From positions 1,474,269 through 1,499,375 of the forward strand of contig NW_004797356.1 in NCBI RefSeq assembly GCF_000002075.1: a DNA stretch of 25,107 bases, written 5' to 3'. The translations under genes and the position numbers were made by a program. Position 1 is the first letter of the stretch. Every line of letters begins with the position of its first letter. Shown in pieces: positions 1 through 10,254 of the stretch. The notes under the pieces are model-generated. The model did not search any database. It was not told the origin of the DNA and worked only from the letters and a program-made list of their open reading frames with translations. Source of the stretch: Aplysia californica. Its lineage: Eukaryota > Mollusca > Gastropoda > Aplysiida > Aplysiidae.

Positions 1-236
1 CAATGCACAATTTATGACAAAACGTAATGGAGTCACAAAGGTGGCCGTCTAAGACAGGTATTATTGCTTAGTGTGACAGGGGTTGTGTGTTAAAATATGA
101 TGGCCGCGGCCGCGTTAGACAGGTGCCCCTTTTAAACAGTTAAATTATATAGAAAAAACGCAAGGAGGGAAATGGAAAGTGGCCGTTTGTGTAGGTGGTC
201 GTCTTATAGAGGTGGCCGTCAGGGCAGGTTTGACTG
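1..236. mobile_element. Right end of a pogo/Tigger-like DNA transposon (cut by window start)
   Basis: Read inward from position 236 on the minus strand, the end begins CAGTCAAACCTGCCCTGACG and is followed outside by TA (237-238). A CAGT start with a TA target duplication is the usual pattern of pogo/Tigger members of the Tc1/mariner superfamily. The motif GGTGGCCGTC or close variants recurs near 41, 179, 195 and 211, as subterminal repeats do in such elements. No transposase reading frame is visible. The left end lies outside the window, so total length and the matching inverted repeat cannot be checked. The family call is inference from the terminus. Confidence 0.5.
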
Positions 237-504
237 TATATATAATATTGTTATTTGTATCAGTAATTCTTAGAGAGGGGGGGGGTCCTTTTTTTGTCAA
301 TTGTCGTTGATGTTTGGGTTTTTGGTTTGTTTTGTTTTGTTTTGTTTTGCTTTTCGTTTTGTCTTGTTTTGTCTTGGGGTTTGTTTGGATTATTTTCAAA
401 GGATTGGGGTTTTGGGTTCTTTTTCGGGGGTTGGGGTTCTTTCTTGGATATAGTGATTCGTGAAAAGATGAATGGATGATTAGATGGACAAGTGAATGGA
501 TCGA
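237..504. other. G/T-rich low-complexity stretch
   Basis: Holds a poly-G run (278-285), a short TTTTG repeat (about 328-375) and G/T-rich DNA that produces chance open frames in several registers on both strands. No gene signal is seen. Confidence 0.5.
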
Positions 505-1019
505 ATGAATTGTTTGTTTTGTTTTGGTAAGCTATTGAGCGCACTGAACACATTAAATATTTCAGTTAGGTAGGAATTTTGAATTTTGCCCAGGTGGCAG
601 CCGAAGCCTACTCTTGTCGATTTTAGAACCACCAAGGGATCTTTAACGTGAGCAACTTGAACACAGGACCTCCGAGAGTGTTCGCCCATATCCGAGAAAG
701 CTAGGTGTTAGATCTTACCTATCCTAAGTTCAGGGGTGTGACTGAAAGACAGCAGTAAGAAGGGGCCAAGAAGTAGCAATAGAAAAGCTGCAGAAAGAGT
801 CAGGGTACCAGAAAAAGGAGCAAATGGGAAAGGAAGGGGGGGGGGGGGCAGAAAGTGGAAACGAAAGCAAACGGAAGAAGAACATAATTAGAGACCAGAA
901 AGGAGGTGAAGGAAGAAAATGTTAGAGGAGAAAATTCTCCGTCCCTGTCAGGTTTCGAACCCGGGACCTATTGAAGAAGAGGCGAACAACATAACCTCTT
1001 GACCACGAGAGCCCCGCGG
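505..1019 (-). mobile_element. tRNA-headed SINE, long form, minus strand
   Basis: On the minus strand the head (about 1019 to 937) resembles a tRNA: an A-box TGGTCAAGAGG and a perfect B-box GGTTCGAAACC at the usual spacing. Downstream (about 715-560) lies CACGTTAAAGATCCC followed by AAGAGTAGGCTTCGGC, a block I recall from mollusc SINE bodies. The 3' end is an AAAAC-type tail (about 505-528 on the plus strand as TTTTG units). Direct repeats GAATGAAT (about 503) and GAATAAAT (about 1023) may be a decayed target duplication. The middle (730-930) is purine-rich, with a poly-G run at about 838-848, and could be an expansion or a second insertion. The tRNA-like head is solid; that 505-1019 is one element is less certain. 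Confidence 0.5.
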
Positions 1020-2265
1020 GTGGAATAAATAGAAGGATGGGTTGATAGATGGATGGGCAACGAACACGTTTAGAAATCGAGTCTCCAGTATTACAGTACA
1101 GAGCACACCAGCTCAATTTCCTCCTGAGTCTGTTTTCCCGCCTTTTCTAGAGTAAATACGTGGTTCGGATAATTTCGTTTAATTTCGTGCTCTGTTCGTG
1201 ACGGTGGGTACCCGCAAATATGGCGTTGTTCACACAGTGCCTTCTCCTATCACGAAGCCAAAATCCACCGGCTAATCGAAGTTTGTTGTAGTAAACGAGC
1301 CGACGTCTCTGCTGATTGGGAAATTATTTGCATGCACCATGGAAAGCATTTCCCACTAGGTTATATCAGAGAGAGGTTATATCATGAGGGTCTCTGTGGG
1401 GTCGGTTTCTTAGGGAAGGGTACGGGGGTTGAATGGGTTGAATTTTGCTTTTAGTTGGGTGGGGATTTTTTGTTTGGGTTTCGGAATAGAGTGGGGCAAT
1501 TGAGTTTAATTTTTGTTTTGTCTTGTTCTTTTTTTTTCTAAATGAAAGGGTTGGGTTTTTTTAATTTCTTAAGGGATGATTCTGAGACATACCATTGTGG
1601 GAAAACAGCTATACCAATATAAATTCGAGAACCGCATATATTTGACTGCATCGTGCATATTTTCTATTGTAGATTTAGTTGATAGCGTTGCAATGCCATT
1701 GTTCACAGTTTTGCTTTAGTTTGATTTTTCTATTCTTGATTTGGTGTTGGGTATGGGGAATGAGAGTGAGAGAGATGAGAGCAAACGATGTAACGTCATA
1801 ATAATGGATGAAACCTTAATTTTTGGTGTCATTTTTTACCTTGTATTTAGAGTAGGCTACATTCAAGGTTATTTGACAGAACATTTGCCTGCATCATACT
1901 CACAACCTTAGAGAAACTTGTATAAGTCAAACTTGCTTCCAAGATAGGAGTGGTATTATACTTTTAGCAGTGATCAAGGATATTTTAAATTAAATAATAC
2001 GTCCTTTAAAAAGTACAACTGCACAGGGTACAACAGTTTGGTAAGAGGGTTGGGGGGGGGGGGTAGATTTAAATTTTTATTCGAGTTTAATAAAGAACTA
2101 AAAAGGGGGCAAGATAAACAGACAAATCCCCACCATACACAGTTATGTTAATGTTTTTGTCTTTGTTGCTGCTATTGTTGTTGTTAATATTGTTCCTGTT
2201 TGTGAGTGTTTTATGTACATGTACGTGTGTGTATGTATTATATTATGTATGTGCATGAGTGCATA
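1020..2265. other. No recognisable gene or repeat
   Basis: AT-rich single-copy-looking DNA with short GGAT-type repeats at 1035-1055, T-rich runs near 1500-1560, a poly-G run near 2053-2062 and a small direct repeat GGTTATATCA at 1359 and 1375. No long reading frame, tRNA-like box or inverted-repeat element was found. Confidence 0.4.
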
Positions 2266-2267
2266 GG

Positions 2268-2324
<57 letters not shown>

Positions 2325-2341
2325 GCGTGCGCGCGCGCGCC
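2266..2341. repeat. (GT)n microsatellite passing into (GC)n
   Basis: About 50 bases of pure GT, then a GTGC/GCGC run ending at 2341. Alternating purine-pyrimidine tracts of this length are known Z-DNA formers; that this one does so is inference. Confidence 0.9.
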
Positions 2342-2664
2342 CACGGGTTTAGGAGGGCAATGGGGTCAGCAATGTGTACGTTGTTAAAGGAAAAAGAGAC
2401 TCGGAGCCGTACACTTAGTGTGTTTATTCACTAAAGTATCCTATGGAACATAATTCAGTCTATACATATTTTTTTCTTCATACAGGCCTTTTGGTTGATA
2501 GACGCATTATGGTAGTAGCTCCATCCCTCTGTCATTAATTAGCGACCCACCTCCCACCCTTTTTTTATAGAAACAAACAGACACGCCCATGCCCATACCC
2601 ATGTCCATACACATATCCACATCCGAAACATGCTTTAGCTTACCTTCTCTTTTCTACGTAAAAG

Positions 2665-2734
<70 letters not shown>

Positions 2735-3110
2735 TAACTACCGTATTCAAGACAGTCAAGTCTCGTGTAGCGAAGGCAAGGGAAAACTACTTAAAACAAG
2801 GGGCAGGCAGGCGTACGAAAAGAGTGGCCGAAACATATCATTTCCGACCCACGTACATCCCACGATTGGGAACTGAGATCATTAATATGGAAATCCAGAG
2901 TCGTCTGGAGGATCCGGCCGTGTGCGCGCGCACTCAAGAAGCCTATGCAAATAAGTCATCCGATGGAGCATGAGCAAGACAAAGGAACAATAGCCCCTAC
3001 GCCCTACGGGAAATCTTTTCGACTCAGGTGGAGAAAATAAAAGGCTGTGTAGGCTATCATGTTTACCATTCAGTTTTCAACTGACAAAATTCAAGATCAG
3101 TTCATAAACC
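2342..3110. other. No recognisable gene; flanks a GA microsatellite
   Basis: Unassigned DNA apart from the GA tract at 2668-2731. A short run of CCCATGCCCATACCCATGTCC type (about 2586-2622) is a degenerate 6-12-bp repeat. ATGCAAAT at about 2944 is an octamer-like motif, not interpretable alone. Confidence 0.4.
2668..2731. repeat. (GA)n microsatellite
   Basis: An uninterrupted GA dinucleotide tract of about 64 bases, ending in AAACTAACTA. Confidence 0.95.
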
Positions 3111-3117
3111 TGCGTTG

Positions 3118-3243
3118 CATTATGATCGTTCTAAATGCCAGTGGTATAATTCTGGTACATAGAAAGAAGACACTACTGTACTGTATTATTATGATCGCTC
3201 TACTAAATGCCATTGGTAGGGCCTATATTATGGTACATAGAAA
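3118..3243. repeat. Diverged two-unit tandem duplication (~70 bp)
   Basis: The segment from ATTATGATCGTTCTAAATGC to GGTACATAGAAAG (3118-3170) recurs as TTATGATCGCTCTACTAAAT to GGTACATAGAAAG (about 3188-3243), with a small insertion in the second unit. A 91-codon open frame over this region (3059-3334) has no recognisable domain and is treated as chance. Confidence 0.65.
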
Positions 3244-3334
3244 GGCAGAGTATAGAATTAAAACATGTCTGTACGAGTTCCATCATACTTTGCCCTATGG
3301 ATTGAAAAGCCAACAACTTACTGGCTATCCTTGA

Positions 3335-4104
3335 AGTAAAAAAAGAACGAGGAACCGCAAAGGGGGAGTTGAAGGAAGGGGCATGTGGAGGAGGGGAGGG
3401 GGAAATCTCGAGATCGGAAGAACAACACAAGCTTCTTAAACCGTCAATTAGTGTAGATGAAAAAGCAAGATAAAGAGACCAAAACGACAGAGTAAATAAG
3501 TCGTCGCTTTTTCTAGGACCGTCCAGTGGCACCCTCCAACCACACGCAAACCTTTTCTTTGACTACCGGTAACAAGTAAACTACTTCGCTGACTTAGAAA
3601 TACAACGTTCTATCTGACATTTTGGCCGTTTTGAACTACCAGGACCATGAGGTCAGAAATCAAATGTTACATCTGCTCTATCAAAATATTAAGATCATTC
3701 TCAGTCGTTACCAAGATAATATAATATATTCAAAGAACTGTATTCGAAACAACTTGATATATTGTGAAACTCAAAATTGTTTAACGTCAAATTTCCCAAA
3801 ACTAGGTACTGAGCAGATAAAACTTTGTGATTCGGGTCTAGCAACGTGTTGTTCAATATGCCGAGCTGAATAGTAGGTGCTTAACAGTTTGCTCCGACTC
3901 TTATAAAGGCTTCCACTGGATCAATGGCACACATCCGTTTTGTGATTTATCTCACCCATGATTTTCGTCATTATATTGACGTTGAGAGGTCAATTTCAAT
4001 CTTACTTAGGAATATACTCTGTTATGTCAAGAAAGACGATACGTGAAATTATCCCCCCCCCCCCCCCCTTTTCCAACCGAATAAACTTCTGGCATTTCTT
4101 GATA
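3335..4104. other. No recognisable gene
   Basis: Purine-rich DNA at 3340-3500, then AT-rich DNA with an 83-codon frame (3622-3873) lacking any recognisable motif. A poly-C run lies at 4053-4068. Nothing else is supported. Confidence 0.4.
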
Positions 4105-4392
4105 ATGTCAAGCAAGTGTCGGTGACACGGGGATCAGATGGGTGGTCACTGGAGTGTGTCCTTGAGCAAGACACGACAACCCTAACTCAAATCACAGGGC
4201 GCTGCACAGTGGCGACCGACAGTGGCATTGTTTGTAAACTGTTCTGTATTTGTGTAATAGTGTGTATTTATGTATGTATTTATACATGTATGTATTTATG
4301 TATGTACGTATTTATAATTATGTATTTATGTATGTATGTTTGCTATTGTATTGGGACAAGTAAAAGTGTAATTTATTATTATTATTATATAA
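4105..4392 (+). mobile_element. Degraded CORE-like SINE remnant
   Basis: The phrase TGTGTCCTTGAGCAAGACAC (4157-4176) matches the CORE-SINE motif (CTTGGGCAAG..AC) and the equivalent block in the better preserved SINE at 24075-24451. The 3' end, AAGTAAAAGTGTAATTTATT followed by ATT units (4360-4390), is the kind of tail expected for a SINE borrowing an L2/CR1-type LINE end. Between them a TATG/TTTA-rich microsatellite (about 4255-4340) has expanded. The tRNA-like head is not convincingly preserved. Confidence 0.45.
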
Positions 4393-5094
4393 GTTGATGT
4401 CATTTGCCCAACCGTTATAGCCTACCTATACCAACTTAAGGCCCTCTATCGGAGAGAGTATTATCTCCGAAAATCCATGGTACATTGAGCTCCAATTCTG
4501 ACTCTCATATCTACAGAGTGAAGATTAAATTCGGGGTGTTTATTTACTTTTATCTTTTTTTTTATATTTGCAACTCAGTTGCCAAAGAGACTAAGGGAAA
4601 CGACCACCATCAAGTTATTTGTCCACTAAAAATAGAGGTTTTGTTTTGATATTTGTGCTATTTTTAGCATTATGTTAATAGGCTAAAATAATATTTCAGT
4701 GTATAATATGTATATTTTTATTTATAACAAAGATACACGTGTCTAGGGTTGCCTTTGTTTTGAGTCTCTAGGCTCTTGAGAAAGGTGTCATGTTAGGTCC
4801 ACAGATCGAGCAGTGTTCATAATTAGCCTACCTGATAGGTAATCTGATCTCTTTTTCAATCCCTCTTATGTGAGCAGTTAAAAGTAGTCCTACAGTATCT
4901 GATCTAGTTTAATAACGATATTAGTGGGCTATGAATTCACTGCAGAACGCCTCTGTTGCCTCCAGCGAAACAGCGAAGTCGCGTGAGGTACATGAAGTAG
5001 TAAAGGGGGAGCAGCCCAGTTAAAGTGCACCTGCTCCGATGAGAACGTGCGTTACATCCCCTGAGCCTTGAGCCGTCGTAATAATTGACAACAA
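4393..5094. other. No recognisable gene or repeat
   Basis: AT-rich DNA. A 79-codon minus-strand frame (4937-5176) runs into the left end of the neighbouring MITE and has no domain, so it is not a gene. Confidence 0.4.
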
Positions 5095-5491
5095 TTGTGT
5101 CACGACGCGGTGGAATCAGGCGCTCGTCAATTTGTGGACATGCGGAGTTATTGGTATCATCTGGAAGCTTTTTCACGTGCCTAGCTTATAATGAAATAAA
5201 ATTAAATATCTTGAATAGAAGTCAAAATATTTGCGATTGAAGAAAGTAAGGTCGCCTGGTTTCAGTGATGAGATTAGAGATAATAATATAGAAAATGGCC
5301 TCCAAACTTTGGTAACTTCAATAGCTAAACTGAAAAATGACATATTTTGTGTCTTTAAAAGATTTTCAGTAAATTTTAAATGGAAATATGCTTTAATATA
5401 GACATAAAAATGCCCAAACTGGCGGGAAAATACCTTTTTCTCCGATTTCGTTATTTTGATGAGCGCCTGATTTAACCACGACGCGTCACAA
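5095..5491 (+). mobile_element. Full-length MITE, copy 1 (non-autonomous DNA transposon)
   Basis: The left end reads GTGTCACGACGCGGTGGAAT then CAGGCGCTCGTCAA. The right end, reverse-complemented, reads GTGACGCGTCGTGGTTAAAT then CAGGCGCTCATCAA. The interior contains AAAATGGCCTCCAAACTTTGG and a GGCGGGAAAATACC block. The same layout, inverted, is found at 21399-21834, and a decayed copy is at 11226-11545. It has no coding capacity. Target duplications are not clear, so the superfamily is not assigned. Confidence 0.8.
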
Positions 5492-6450
5492 TATTATTGC
5501 ACTCAGCATTGTGCAATCAAAAATGCACTCGCGCATATCCATGACGCAATCGAAACGAGGGGCACGGTTCTGTTTCCACGTGTTAGAAACAATTACTTAA
5601 TTTGAACTGCTTCGAGAAATACACGGTTGAATAATTTTTTCCAAAAATCTATCTGGATCTAGATCTATCCCCCCGCTGTCGGTTTCTGTATGAACAGGCT
5701 TGACGCGCGTATCCAACCGGGGGAAAAAGAGTGAAAAAACAACAACTCGCGAATAAAACGCGGAAACACATATTTTAAAAGTAAAATGCATCCATCTTAA
5801 TAATAAATAGAAATTTCTCTTTTTTTTAAAATTAAATACAAAACTCAAACGAGAAACCAGAATTGTTTTTTTAACAAAAAAAAGAAAGAAAGAAAAAGTA
5901 AAAAGATTTAAAGAAATTCCTATAGATTTACTATGAAAACCTTGTCATCAGCATAATCTGATATCATTTCTATTTACGCCTTTCACTTTCAGACCTGGGC
6001 ATTCTTTGTTTGTTTGTTTTCTATTTTTATTTTTTTGTAAAACTAAATCTAAGGTTTGTTTCATGGAATATTATTGTGTTAAAGAGGTCTGATGACAAAG
6101 CACACCCTTGTCCCACTCCTTTATTAACCTGCTTATATGGTCGCTTTTAAGCACAAGGGGGCTATCCCGAAAAATGCTGTTTTGAGAAAATAGAAGGTAA
6201 AGTTTTTGCCCCTTGTTCAGTTTCTTTAAAAGGCAAGGAGAATTTTGTCTATAACCAAACAAATATACACACCAATGAAACCAAACTTCTCCTATAGGTA
6301 GGGCAACGCCCACTTTTGGTGAAGATCAAGATTTCTGGAAACCCCCGAAATCTGGGTTAGCCCGCCCTTTCCTCAAAAGAGACCATATTATTACACTGAT
6401 TTTATGCGGACTACTATTGCCGCTGAGGTGTGTAAAAATTACAACTGGGT
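5492..6450. other. No recognisable gene
   Basis: AT-rich DNA with short A and T runs. Minus-strand frames of 83 (5597-5848) and 80 codons (6071-6313) have no recognisable motif. The block 6060-6370 has a slightly different texture (GTCTGATGACAAAGCACACC, later GATTTCTGGAAACC) and might be an unknown repeat, but no second copy is in the window. Confidence 0.35.
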
Positions 6451-6594
6451 GGTAGGCGGGTGCTCCTACTTTTCTATCAAACACCTATCGTCCTTTTCTC
6501 TTCTCCCTTTTTTGTGTTTGTTACTCTCATGTAGCACAACTAATTTTCGGCACCTTTACCATCTAACTGTGCTGTAAGTGCCGTAAAACTCTCC
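6451..6594 (+). mobile_element. Short hairpin-tailed element, family A, copy 1
   Basis: Plus-strand copy, inverted relative to the other five. It starts GGTAGGCGGGTGCTCC, continues with TCTATCAAACACCTATCGTC and TTTTGTGTTTGTTACTCTC, and ends in the family tail GTAAGTGCCGTAAAACTC (about 6574-6592). The left tail arm GGCACCTTT has drifted. There is no coding capacity and no tRNA-like boxes. A constant 5' start and a shared 3' tail suggest a short retroposed element, SINE-like but with an unknown head; that is inference. Confidence 0.65.
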
Positions 6595-6800
6595 CAAAAT
6601 TATTGTTTTAATTGCAAGAGTTAACCACAAGGCAAATACTTATTATTCAATAGCTTATTTTTAATCCACGAATGAGAAAACAACTGGGACGTTCCCTTCA
6701 ATACTTTGTCTTATAGCATTCTTCAAAACAAAATAATTGTTTAGCCCCCCTCTGTCTACTAATTTAAATTATACTTAGAGGATTTCTACTGGGGTTTAGA

Positions 6801-6819
6801 TTACTACTACTACTACTAC

Positions 6820-6892
<73 letters not shown>

Positions 6893-7220
6893 GTTATTAT
6901 TATTATTATCATCATCATCATCATCATCATTATTATTATTATAATTATTATCATTATTAATTATTCTTATTCTTCTTATTATTATTATTATTTTTATTGT
7001 CATTACTATTGTTATTATTATTGTTATTATTACTATTATTACCGATACTATTATTTGTTTAATTACTATTACTATCATTATTATAAATATTATATTATTG
7101 TTATTGTTATTATTATTATTATTAATATTATTGTTGTTGTTGTTCCTGTTGTTATTGTTTTAGTTGTTGATGATGATGATGGTAATGATGATGATAATGA
7201 TGATGATAATGATCGTTGTT
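6801..7220. repeat. Compound trinucleotide microsatellite (~420 bp)
   Basis: Runs through TAC units, a long TAT/ATT tract, CAT units, mixed ATT/GTT/ACT units, GTT units and finally GATGAT/AATGAT units. Open frames reading as poly-Asn, poly-Tyr/Ile/Val or poly-Met across it are artefacts. It abuts the C-rich stretch at 7262-7334. Confidence 0.95.
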
Positions 7221-7261
7221 GTCTTTTTCTTTGCGTGCATTTTTCCAACCCTGTCTCAAAC

Positions 7262-7334
7262 CTGCCCCCTACCCTCCCACCCACCCTCCACTACCCCCCA
7301 CCCTCCACTACCCCCCCCCCCCCCCCCCCCCCCC
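7262..7334. repeat. C-rich minisatellite ending in a 24-base poly-C run
   Basis: Two units of the form CCCTCCACTACCCCCCA run into a homopolymer of C at 7311-7334. Read lengths here are prone to sequencing error. Confidence 0.9.
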
Positions 7335-7572
7335 TTGTACAGTCACCGATGTTGCAATTCGACCAGTCACCATAAGCTCACACAAACATTGGGCCCGCCC
7401 ATGGGGTCAAATTATGTCGAACAGCAAGTTGTATAAATACGGCGGATAGTTCCTCCAGACTTCAAACTGCACCCCATCGCATTCCCTGCACCCTGCCAAC
7501 AGATACCACCACCCGCCCACAGATACAGCATCATGCTTAATTAAGTTCGGTAAGTTGGACAAGCTTCGTTTG

Positions 7573-7890
7573 AGTTTTAAGTAAGAGTTTTACGGCACTT
7601 GCAACACAATAAGGTCATATAAGTGCCGAAGATTAGAGTTTAGTTTTAGTAAGAGTTTTACGGCACTTGCAACAAAATAAGGTCATCATATAAATGCCAA
7701 AGATTAGAGTTTAGTTTTAGTAAGAGTTTTACGGCACTTGCTACACAATAAGGTCATCATATAAGTGCCTAAGAATAGATGTGTTACAAGAGGGTAACAA
7801 ACACAAAAAAGGAGGAGAGGAGATAAGGACGATAGATGTTTGATAGGAAAAGAGGAGCAAACCACACCAGAGCGCCCGCCAATCAACCAG
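7573..7890 (-). mobile_element. Family A element with triplicated 3' tail, copy 2
   Basis: Minus-strand element: its 5' end lies near 7880-7890 (GGCGGGCGCTCTGGTG), its body includes TTTGCTCC, TATCAAACATCTATCGTCC and TTTGTGTTTGTTACCCTC, and its tail is the hairpin plus CGTAAAACTCTTACT. The tail is present three times in tandem, with left hairpin arms at 7594, 7662 and 7733 (periods 68 and 71). Arms GGCACTT (7594-7600) and AAGTGCC (7621-7627) pair perfectly. Units two and three carry an extra ATC in the loop, so they are closest to each other. Confidence 0.75.
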
Positions 7891-8067
7891 TTTGACAAGT
7901 TTGCAGTCAATTCTTAGAGACAGGGGCGAAGCGTCTATATAATCGAATAATCACTGCTTCCCTTCCTAATTTTGAAACATTGTCGCTGTCAAATTCATCC
8001 TTAAACGTAAACCTCATAAATTAAATGTAAAAAGACGTTCGTAACCAACAACGAACAGTATGCCTAA

Positions 8068-8291
8068 CATTCAAAACGGTTTCACGGCCACAGAAATAGC
8101 CTCCTCACCCCTCTCGGGCCACTCCATAAGCAGTCGCAAGCTTTGATTAAGTAAGCTTAAAGTGAGGCTGGAATAGAGTTGAAGGGAACATGTCGTGCAT
8201 GGCAGTCAAAGCTGTTTCATTGCCACATATACCCTGTTCGCCCCTTTGGGGCCACAGTTAAAATCAGTCACAAGCCCTGATTAAGTAAGCT
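8068..8291. repeat. Old tandem duplication, ~135-bp period
   Basis: Unit 1 (about 8068-8157) and unit 2 (about 8202-8291) share CATTCAAAACGGTTTCA / CAGTCAAAGCTGTTTCA, then CGCCCCT-type and GGGCCAC blocks, then CAGTCGCAAGCTTTGATTAA / CAGTCACAAGCCCTGATTAA and GTAAGCT. They are substantially diverged. There is no coding signal. Confidence 0.6.
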
Positions 8292-8909
8292 AACTAACAC
8301 TGGTCGAGTCTACCTCACAAATGTGAGGGGAACTAACTCTTAATAATCTCTTGACTGCTGCTTGTGCTTGTTTTTTTTCCTCGACTTTTTACCATCCTAT
8401 AATCAGATCGTGGCCTCGATTATGACACCAGCTCCTGGCCGCGAAAGGCTAACAAAAACAGCCAAATGTGAAATTTAAAAAATAATAATTGTCATGTTCT
8501 ACCAAAGAGTTAGACTCAATGGTAGATCTATAACATATAGATCTAGTACTGACATCTCTACTTCTTTGCTTTGTGTTTATGTATTCACATCTAAAGTTAA
8601 GTTTAATTTTAGTGGGAACTGATATTTAATAAGATACTTTCCCGATTATTTTGGCGGTTGAACATACAATATGAATTCCGGATTTGTTTTCATTCACAAC
8701 TCAGAGTCGCCGCCTCGAGTAAGATTCTTGTGTGATATCTACAGGCCATATCTGGTCCAATTTCACTTTGATTACCCTGTCAAACAAGTCAGCCTTCGCC
8801 CCTGCTTAGAGAAATAATATTGTTCTACAGTCCGTGCCGGCTATGCAATTTTAACTAATGTTACCTTTCACTTCCAACGCTTGAGTTGTAGTACCTTACT
8901 TTTACTTTT
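8292..8909. other. No recognisable gene
   Basis: AT-rich DNA with two TAGATCTA sites (8523, 8538) and no element ends, tRNA boxes or meaningful frames. Confidence 0.35.
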
Positions 8910-9270
8910 TCATCCTCTGTTTCCGTTAAGCGTCGAGGGGAGATCATGCAGTTTTCTATGGTAGGCCTGCTCTGCAGCTCTTTCAGTTGTGATGTTTTGT
9001 TTTCTTAGGGTTTCCTTAACACCCTCGATCCACCTTTTGCGTTGCCTTCCTCTTCCTTTCTAGCCTGAGTGCTTGGTGTTGTAGGCTCTCGAGGCTGGCT
9101 GGTCAGGTGACATGCTTAAGAGGTGGCCAAACCATTTTATCCTCTGTCTTTCTATGTAACGCAGGCAGGACTCAGTGCCGACAGCTGCTCTTACTTCTTC
9201 ATTTCTCTGCCTGTCTCGTCTAGTGATGTTAAGGGTCTTGCGGAGACATTTCATTTCGCATGGGTTGTAG
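8910..9270 (-). mobile_element. LINE 3' end: reverse-transcriptase C-terminal fragment 1
   Basis: The minus strand encodes EMKCLRKTLNITRRDRQRNE, then a block ending RQRIKWFGHLLSM, DQPASRAYN, and, after one in-frame TAG at 9060-9062, GRGRQRKRWIEGVKETL and a terminal TGA at 8910-8912. The 'TRRDR.RNE ... RIKWFGHL ... GRPRKRW' series is the conserved C-terminal region of endonuclease/reverse-transcriptase proteins of RTE/CR1-like non-LTR retrotransposons. It is 5'-truncated near 9265, where homology stops, and a short A-rich 3' segment (GATGAAAAAGTAAAAGTAAG) follows. Non-functional; exact LINE clade not assigned. Confidence 0.85.
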
Positions 9271-9755
9271 TACGTCGTAGATCAAGAGGGTCCCCCGGCG
9301 TCCAGCGACTGCTGTGTCTTGTCTGTCTTCTCGATAGGACTCACGCTCTTTCTCATATATCCCGTTGAGTGTTCAGTGTGTGTCCTGTCGATCTAGTTAG
9401 TACTCACCAGCGCACAGGGAAAAACTCAAACCCGTGAACAATCATCAGTTGGCCAGAAAGAAAGTCGCCCCCCAAACTAGATCTATTCAGGTTTTTGGGG
9501 ACGCGAAGGGCTAAAATATCGGCCCTACAGTTTTCAGTATGCCGGCATGAAACACATTTCGAACCCAACCACGATAAATGGCTCTTACCGAATTTTTAAA
9601 ATATAAATTACACGCCTTTTACCTTATCCGCACGCCCTGGGGGTCATTTTGTACCCCCGCGGTTGTATTCTTCACTTTTTAGAATACTTCTAGTACGAAG
9701 ATCTCTTTGAAACTTTAAGTATTTCTTAAAAGATCATTTTGACAGACTACAATGT
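9271..9755. other. No recognisable gene
   Basis: Nothing identifiable beyond a TAGATCTA site (9478). The 81-codon plus-strand frame at 9123-9368 is the antisense shadow of the LINE fragment. Confidence 0.35.
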
Positions 9756-10066
9756 AACGCGTACGGATCGGATTAACGAGTAAATTTCCTCTTTGGAAAG
9801 TGGTGGCTCAGAGTTCCCCCACGTCGAATGGATACGATAGTAAAACACGACGTACGGATAGGGTTAAGTGGTGGCACAGAGTTCCCCACGTCGTATGGAT
9901 ACGATAGTAAAACACGACGTACGGATAGGGTTAAGTGGTGGCACAGGGTTCCCCACGCCGTATGGATACGATAGTAAAACACGACGTACGGATAGGGTTA
10001 AGTGATGGCACAGAGTTCCCCTCGTCGTATGGATACGACAGTAAAACACGACGTACGGATCGGGTT
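9756..10066. repeat. 67-bp minisatellite, four units plus a partial
   Basis: Units start at 9798, 9866, 9933 and 10000 (periods 68, 67, 67). A partial unit ending precedes them (CGTACGGATCGGATTAA, about 9759). Each unit carries GTGGTGGCACAGAGTTCC, CGTATGGATACG and AAAACACGACGTACGGAT. ACGTCGT and ACGACGT within a unit are inverted repeats, and CGTATGGATACG is itself a small hairpin. Units are over 90% alike by eye. Minus-strand frames across it are chance: 67 is not divisible by three. Confidence 0.9.
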
Positions 10067-10254
10067 AAAGCCGGAATGGGCTGTATTATCAGCCTGCAAG
10101 CCTTTAGCATGACGACATACTAAATAGAGAAATATTGTTTCTTTGCGTTTCACTTTATCGATCTCATTTGCACAAAGCTTCTGTTCTTCTGTATAGTAGT
10201 GATTGCCCAAAATCCAATGGGTCCAGACAAAATAGTCAGCTTAGAAGGTTTGTA

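Noticed and set aside
937-1019. Functional tRNA gene on the minus strand
   Set aside because: A and B boxes are present but acceptor and anticodon stems do not pair properly; a SINE head explains it better. The same holds for 20461 and 24370-24451.
6764-7375. Open frames encoding poly-Asn, poly-Ile/Val/Tyr and Pro-rich products
   Set aside because: They translate the trinucleotide microsatellite and the C-rich run in different frames; no non-repetitive domain is present.
7430-7560. TATAAATA box, downstream cytosine-rich leader, ATG and a GTAAGT donor-like site resembling a small first exon
   Set aside because: The frame after the ATG closes after three codons and there is no supporting coding sequence or conserved promoter element; plausible by chance.
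9756-10210. Overlapping minus-strand frames of 60-70 codons with repeated RVLLSYPYDVGN-like segments
   Set aside because: They translate the 67-bp tandem repeat, whose period is not a multiple of three, so the repeat does not maintain a protein.
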